Positions 51,879 through 53,089 of a stretch of 53,089 nucleotides of DNA are shown here, one piece after another (the stretch's first letter is position 1; each line of letters opens with the position of its first letter). This stretch comes from Rhodosalinus sp046542825 (GTDB lineage Bacteria; Pseudomonadota; Alphaproteobacteria; Rhodobacterales; Rhodobacteraceae). The translations under genes were made by a program, and so were the position numbers. The notes under the pieces were generated by a model. The model did no database searches and was not told the origin of the DNA. It saw nothing but the letters and a program-made list of their open reading frames with translations. The stretch covers positions 1 through 53,089 of the forward strand of contig NZ_JBKHAQ010000004.1 of assembly GCF_046542825.1 (NCBI RefSeq). Reading direction: 5' to 3'.

Positions 51879-52466
51879 TCACCCCGCTCCGCCGCCCAGC
51901 TCGAAGCGGCGGCCCTCTGCATAAGCGGTCTCGTAAACCGTGATTCCGATAGCGGCGCGGCCCGGCCCCTCGCGCCGCATCTCGGTCAGCACCAGCGCGC
52001 CGTAATCGTCCGCCATCGCCCGCAGGATCCCCAGCAGCACGGGGCCGAAGCCGTCCTGCTCCGCGACGACCCTCAGGGTATAGCGGCCGGGGCGATGTTC
52101 CTCGAGGTCGAGCGCAGGCAGGATCAGGTCCGAAACGGCGAGGCGCGCGCGCTCCGGCAGGTCGTCGAGCGAGTGCAGGAAATCGACGAAGTTCACGCCG
52201 CCGAAGCGCAGCAGGCGGCGCACCGCCTCGGCCTGCGGGTGAGAGACGAGATAGGTGCCGATATCCTCGAGCAACTCGTCGGGCGCCTTGTCGAGTTCCC
52301 GGCAGGCGGCGTCGAGCACCCGCGGCGTCACCTCCTCGGGGTAGATCATCATCGCCTCGAACTCGGTGAAGCCCAGATCGGCACGATGGACGACCGCGAT
52401 CCAGGCCTCACGGCCATATGTATCGGCCACGAAGCACTGGATCGCCCTGTTGATCAGACCGTGCAT
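51879..52466 (-). CDS. H-NOX (heme NO-binding) domain protein, lacking the usual heme ligand
   Basis: 195 residues, full length for H-NOX. The N-terminus MHGLINRAIQCFVADTYG and IYPEEVTPRVLDAACREL are canonical. In the heme site the usual LDNLH block reads SLDDLPER, so Pro104 stands where the proximal His (102-105) is expected; a His four residues earlier (His98) is out of register. The YxSxR propionate-binding motif is also lost, the aligned residues being Val133, Ala135 and Gln137 in RVVAEQDGFGP. Heme binding is therefore doubtful. Three nt separate it from the HNOBA-GGDEF gene, its presumed effector. Confidence 0.88.
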   Translation of the reverse strand: MHGLINRAIQCFVADTYGREAWIAVVHRADLGFTEFEAMMIYPEEVTPRVLDAACRELDKAPDELLEDIGTYLVSHPQAEAVRRLLRFGGVNFVDFLHSLDDLPERARLAVSDLILPALDLEEHRPGRYTLRVVAEQDGFGPVLLGILRAMADDYGALVLTEMRREGPGRAAIGITVYETAYAEGRRFELGGGAG

Positions 52467-52517
52467 GCCCTGCGTCTCCCGGTTCGGGCCACAGTCTTGC
52501 AGGCCTGCGTTAAGAGG

Positions 52518-52533
52518 TTCTCAATATTCTCAA
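52518..52533 (-). promoter_or_regulatory. Direct repeat TTGAGAA-N2-TTGAGAA upstream of the H-NOX gene
   Basis: Two identical 7-mers on the minus strand, about 52-67 nt before the H-NOX start, inside the 92-nt gap after the MttB-family gene. TTGAGA may also serve as a -35 element. A regulator site is only a suggestion. Confidence 0.35.
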
Positions 52534-52558
52534 TTCGCCGGGTTTTCCGCGGCCATGC

Positions 52559-53089
52559 CTAGAAATCGGTCGGCGCGCCGCCCTCGGCCTTGCGGCGGCT
52601 GACGAAGGCTTCGAGCTCCTCGCGCACCGCCTCGTCCATCGCCGGCGGCTCGAAGCTTGCCACGATCTCCTTCCAGACGCGGTGCGCGCGCTCGGCGGTC
52701 CAGACCGCGCCGGCCGATTCCCAGGCCTCATAGTTCTTCCAGTCGCTCAGGAAGGGCTGGTAGAAGGCGCTGGCGTAGCGGTCCTGCGTGTGCTGCGTGC
52801 CGAAGAAATGCCCGTCGTGGCCCACGTCGCGGATCGCGTCGAGCGCGATGTCCTCGGGCGTGGTCGCCCAGAGCGCGGGCTCCATGTAGCGCTGGATCTG
52901 CCGGATCACTTCGCAGTCCATGACGAATTTCTCCGGGCTCGCGATCAGCCCGCCCTCGAGCCAGCCGGCGGCGTGATAGACCATGCTGGCGCCCGCCTGC
53001 ACGGCCGACCACAGGCTGTTCGAGGTCTCCCACATCGCCTGACCGTCGGGCACATTGGCCGCGCAGACGCCCGAGGCGCGCATCGGCAG
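52559..53089 (-). CDS. MttB-family (trimethylamine methyltransferase-like) protein, C-terminal part
   Basis: The frame runs off the window edge; about 175 C-terminal residues of the usual ~500 are seen. MTTB signatures are WETSNSLWSAVQAGASMVYHAAGWLEGGLIASPEKFVMDCEVI, followed by GHDGHFFGTQHTQDRYASAFYQPFLSDW and a C-terminal helix VREELEAFVSRRKAEGG. Family members transfer methyl groups from quaternary or tertiary amines to a corrinoid protein. Rhodobacterales have many such paralogues without pyrrolysine, but the site in question is outside the window, so the substrate is open. The stop is TAG. Confidence 0.88.
   Translation of the reverse strand: MPMRASGVCAANVPDGQAMWETSNSLWSAVQAGASMVYHAAGWLEGGLIASPEKFVMDCEVIRQIQRYMEPALWATTPEDIALDAIRDVGHDGHFFGTQHTQDRYASAFYQPFLSDWKNYEAWESAGAVWTAERAHRVWKEIVASFEPPAMDEAVREELEAFVSRRKAEGGAPTDF

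Overview
The window looks like a chromosomal segment of a high-GC alphaproteobacterium of the order Rhodobacterales (Rhodobacteraceae/Roseobacteraceae group). Supporting signs are two TRAP transporters (one DctPQM, one TAXI type with its DUF1850 partner), a fused FAD/SelD protein with MnmH, a Hint-domain protein, the Anbu proteasome-like operon, a GAAC-N7-GAAC LexA box of the Rhodobacter type, and a FnrL-type TTGAT-N4-ATCAA site. Genes are densely packed, often with 1-8 nt overlaps. I see no rRNA, tRNA, CRISPR array, insertion sequence or phage module. No stretch above 300 bases is empty; the least gene-like one, after glpK, holds a decayed sulfatase gene.

Layout. 1-2.7 kb (+): the 3' part of rimO, a double CDGSH Fe-S protein, a DCC-family protein, tdk and a small membrane protein, ending at two near-perfect palindromes. 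2.8-5.4 kb (-): a YbjN-domain protein, proC, a CsaA-like protein and a 2-hydroxyacid dehydrogenase. 5.7-10 kb (-): an RND efflux permease and its adaptor. 10.1-11.0 kb (-): bacterioferritin and Bfd, behind a promoter with probable iron and oxygen control. 11.3-15.9 kb: a probable glucosylglycerate locus, with phosphatase and synthase on + and a GH13_18 phosphorylase facing them on -. 16.1-20.1 kb (+): the Anbu operon of ATP-grasp, alpha-E, transglutaminase and Anbu peptidase. 20.1-27.8 kb (-): two small coupled genes, the TAXI TRAP operon, aspartate dehydrogenase and the copper ATPase CopA behind a CueR-type promoter. 27.9-32.1 kb: a stand-alone RAM-domain protein, hisB, a ClC-type transporter and a Dld/GlcD-type flavoprotein. 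32.1-37.8 kb: a Hint protein, the DctPQM transporter, an enoyl-CoA hydratase remnant, a MarR regulator and a GNAT acetyltransferase. 37.8-42.1 kb: SelD fusion, MnmH and an aldo/keto reductase. 42.3-46.9 kb (+): a LexA-controlled ImuA-like gene, an SDR, an MFS transporter and metG. 47.0-50.1 kb (+): glpD and glpK. 50.1-53.1 kb (-): the sulfatase remnant, a GGDEF protein, an atypical H-NOX protein and the C-terminal part of an MttB-family methyltransferase.

The most interesting points are: an H-NOX protein in which the proximal heme histidine and the YxSxR motif both appear to be lost while its partner cyclase keeps GGDEF and the inhibitory site; a self-contained glucosylglycerate make-and-recycle locus; the matched GTTATG-N3-CATAAC palindromes on either side of the DctPQM operon, one of them upstream of a MarR gene; and an ImuA homologue under a textbook Rhodobacter LexA box but without imuB or dnaE2 beside it. 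All assignments rest on reading the sequence and on knowledge of the families; no database search was run.
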